In this document: piece by piece, positions 4,679 through 5,214 of the stretch
Numbering within the stretch: the first letter of the stretch is position 1
How the letters are laid out: each line of letters starts with the position of its first letter
Assembly: GCA_002342985.1 (NCBI GenBank)
Contig: DDRC01000141.1
Coordinates: 1-5,214, forward strand
Direction of reading: 5' to 3'
DNA length: 5,214 bases
From: Flavobacteriales bacterium UBA2426
Lineage (GTDB): Bacteria > Bacteroidota > Bacteroidia > Flavobacteriales_F > PHOS-HE28
Program-made: the position numbers and the translations under genes
The notes under the pieces: model-generated
Told to the model about the DNA's origin: nothing
Database searches by the model: none
The model's input: only the letters and a program-made list of their open reading frames with translations

Positions 4679-5214
4679 ATGAAGAAAGCGATCACCCTGG
4701 CCCTGTTCTGGCTCCTGGCGGCAGGGGCCTCCGCCCAGAAGCATGTCTACGAGGATCTCCTCGTGCTCTTCGTGGACGAGAAATACGAGAAATGCATGTT
4801 CAAGGCCGAGGGATACACCCTCGCCGACGACACCAAGAAGGACCCGCTGCCCTTCCTCTACATCAGCATGTGCCTGTTCGAGATGAGCAAGCAGGAGAAG
4901 TACGCAGCCGACTACCCGAAGGCCGCGCGCGATGCTGTGAAGTGGGCCGAGAAGTACCGCAAGAAGGACAAGGACAAGGAGTTCTTCGCCAATTACGAGG
5001 ACTATTGGGCCGAGCTGAACACGGTATCCTATCAGGCCGGCGAGAACCTGCTGGACGACCCCAAGGGCATCAGCAAGGCCAAGCAGATCTTCGATGGCAT
5101 GGTGGGCTACTATCCCGAGAATGCGGGAGCATGGCTCATGCTCGCGCTCTCCCAGTACAAGAGCAACCTCAACAAGGAGGGCGACCTGAGCGTGCAGGCC
5201 TTCGACAAGGCCCT
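4679..5214 (+). CDS. Secreted helical-repeat (TPR-like) protein, 5' part (cut by window edge)
   Basis: An open frame from ATG 4679 to the window end (178 full codons, no stop), so the C-terminus is missing. It begins with a Sec signal peptide: a short basic start (MKK), a hydrophobic core (AITLALFWLLAAG) and a probable cleavage after ASA at residues 17-19, so the product is exported. The mature part is rich in Lys, Glu, Asp, Tyr and Ala and looks all-helical: YEDLLVLFVDEKYEKCMFKA (24-43), PLPFLYISMCLFEMSKQEKY (56-75), AARDAVKWAEKYRKKDKD (82-99) and KAKQIFDGMVGYYPENAGAW (133-152). The last of these, followed by LMLALSQYK, resembles a TPR unit. Similar uncharacterised proteins occur in Flavobacteriales. 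No lipobox is present: Gln20, not Cys, follows the predicted cleavage site. The function is unknown; scaffolding in the periplasm is only a guess. Confidence 0.85.
   Translation, partial: MKKAITLALFWLLAAGASAQKHVYEDLLVLFVDEKYEKCMFKAEGYTLADDTKKDPLPFLYISMCLFEMSKQEKYAADYPKAARDAVKWAEKYRKKDKDKEFFANYEDYWAELNTVSYQAGENLLDDPKGISKAKQIFDGMVGYYPENAGAWLMLALSQYKSNLNKEGDLSVQAFDKA

Noticed and set aside
3804..4682. Open frame of 292 codons on the plus strand opposite trmD
   Set aside because: It is the antisense shadow of trmD, whose catalytic motifs are all intact; the shadow shows no conserved block.
1..5214. CRISPR array, tRNA/rRNA gene, insertion sequence or phage gene
   Set aside because: No direct-repeat series, tRNA-like cloverleaf, transposase or terminal repeats were seen by eye; the gaps between genes are all short (152 bp at most).

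Overview
The window looks like chromosomal DNA from a GC-rich member of the Bacteroidota, probably a Flavobacteriales-like lineage. The evidence is a near-perfect Bacteroidota promoter (TTG-N19-TAnnTTTG), no convincing Shine-Dalgarno sequence in front of any gene, a PUR-alpha-like DUF3276 protein (a family typical of Bacteroidota and spirochaetes), and a secreted helical-repeat protein of a type common in that phylum. This placement is inference from gene content and signals; no rRNA or marker phylogeny could be run.

Layout from left to right: (1) 1-438, minus: the N-terminal half of a MoxR-family AAA+ ATPase, cut by the window edge. (2) 439-590: a divergent intergenic region with a 7-bp inverted repeat. 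(3) 591-1001, plus: a MazG/PRA-PH-like nucleotide pyrophosphohydrolase. (4) 1002-1352, minus: the DUF3276/PUR protein, which meets gene 3 tail to tail with no spacer and has its own strong promoter at 1388-1418. (5) 1419-1530: a short gap with two GC-rich hairpins. (6) 1531-2310 and 2307-3308, minus: a PaaG-like crotonase-fold enzyme and, upstream of it, a GT9 heptosyltransferase-like glycosyltransferase, joined by a 4-bp ATGA overlap. (7) 3343-3378: a strong intrinsic terminator. (8) 3397-3765 and 3855-4562, minus: rplS (ribosomal protein bL19) preceded by trmD (tRNA m1G37 methyltransferase), with a possible structured leader between them. (9) 4563-4678: a divergent promoter region. (10) 4679-5214, plus: a secreted helical-repeat protein, cut by the right edge.

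Transcription units as read here: trmD-rplS is one translation-related unit closed by the terminator. The glycosyltransferase and crotonase genes form a second, translationally coupled unit that starts just after that terminator. The PUR gene is a third unit. MoxR, the pyrophosphohydrolase and the secreted protein are each read away from a divergent neighbour.

Most of this is ordinary housekeeping sequence. I found no CRISPR array, mobile element, tRNA, rRNA, phage gene or clear new system. The points most worth a second look are the promoter evidence, which corrects several start sites, the trmD-rplS leader hairpin, the terminator/promoter junction at 3308-3378, and the odd pairing of a PaaG-like enzyme with a glycosyltransferase.
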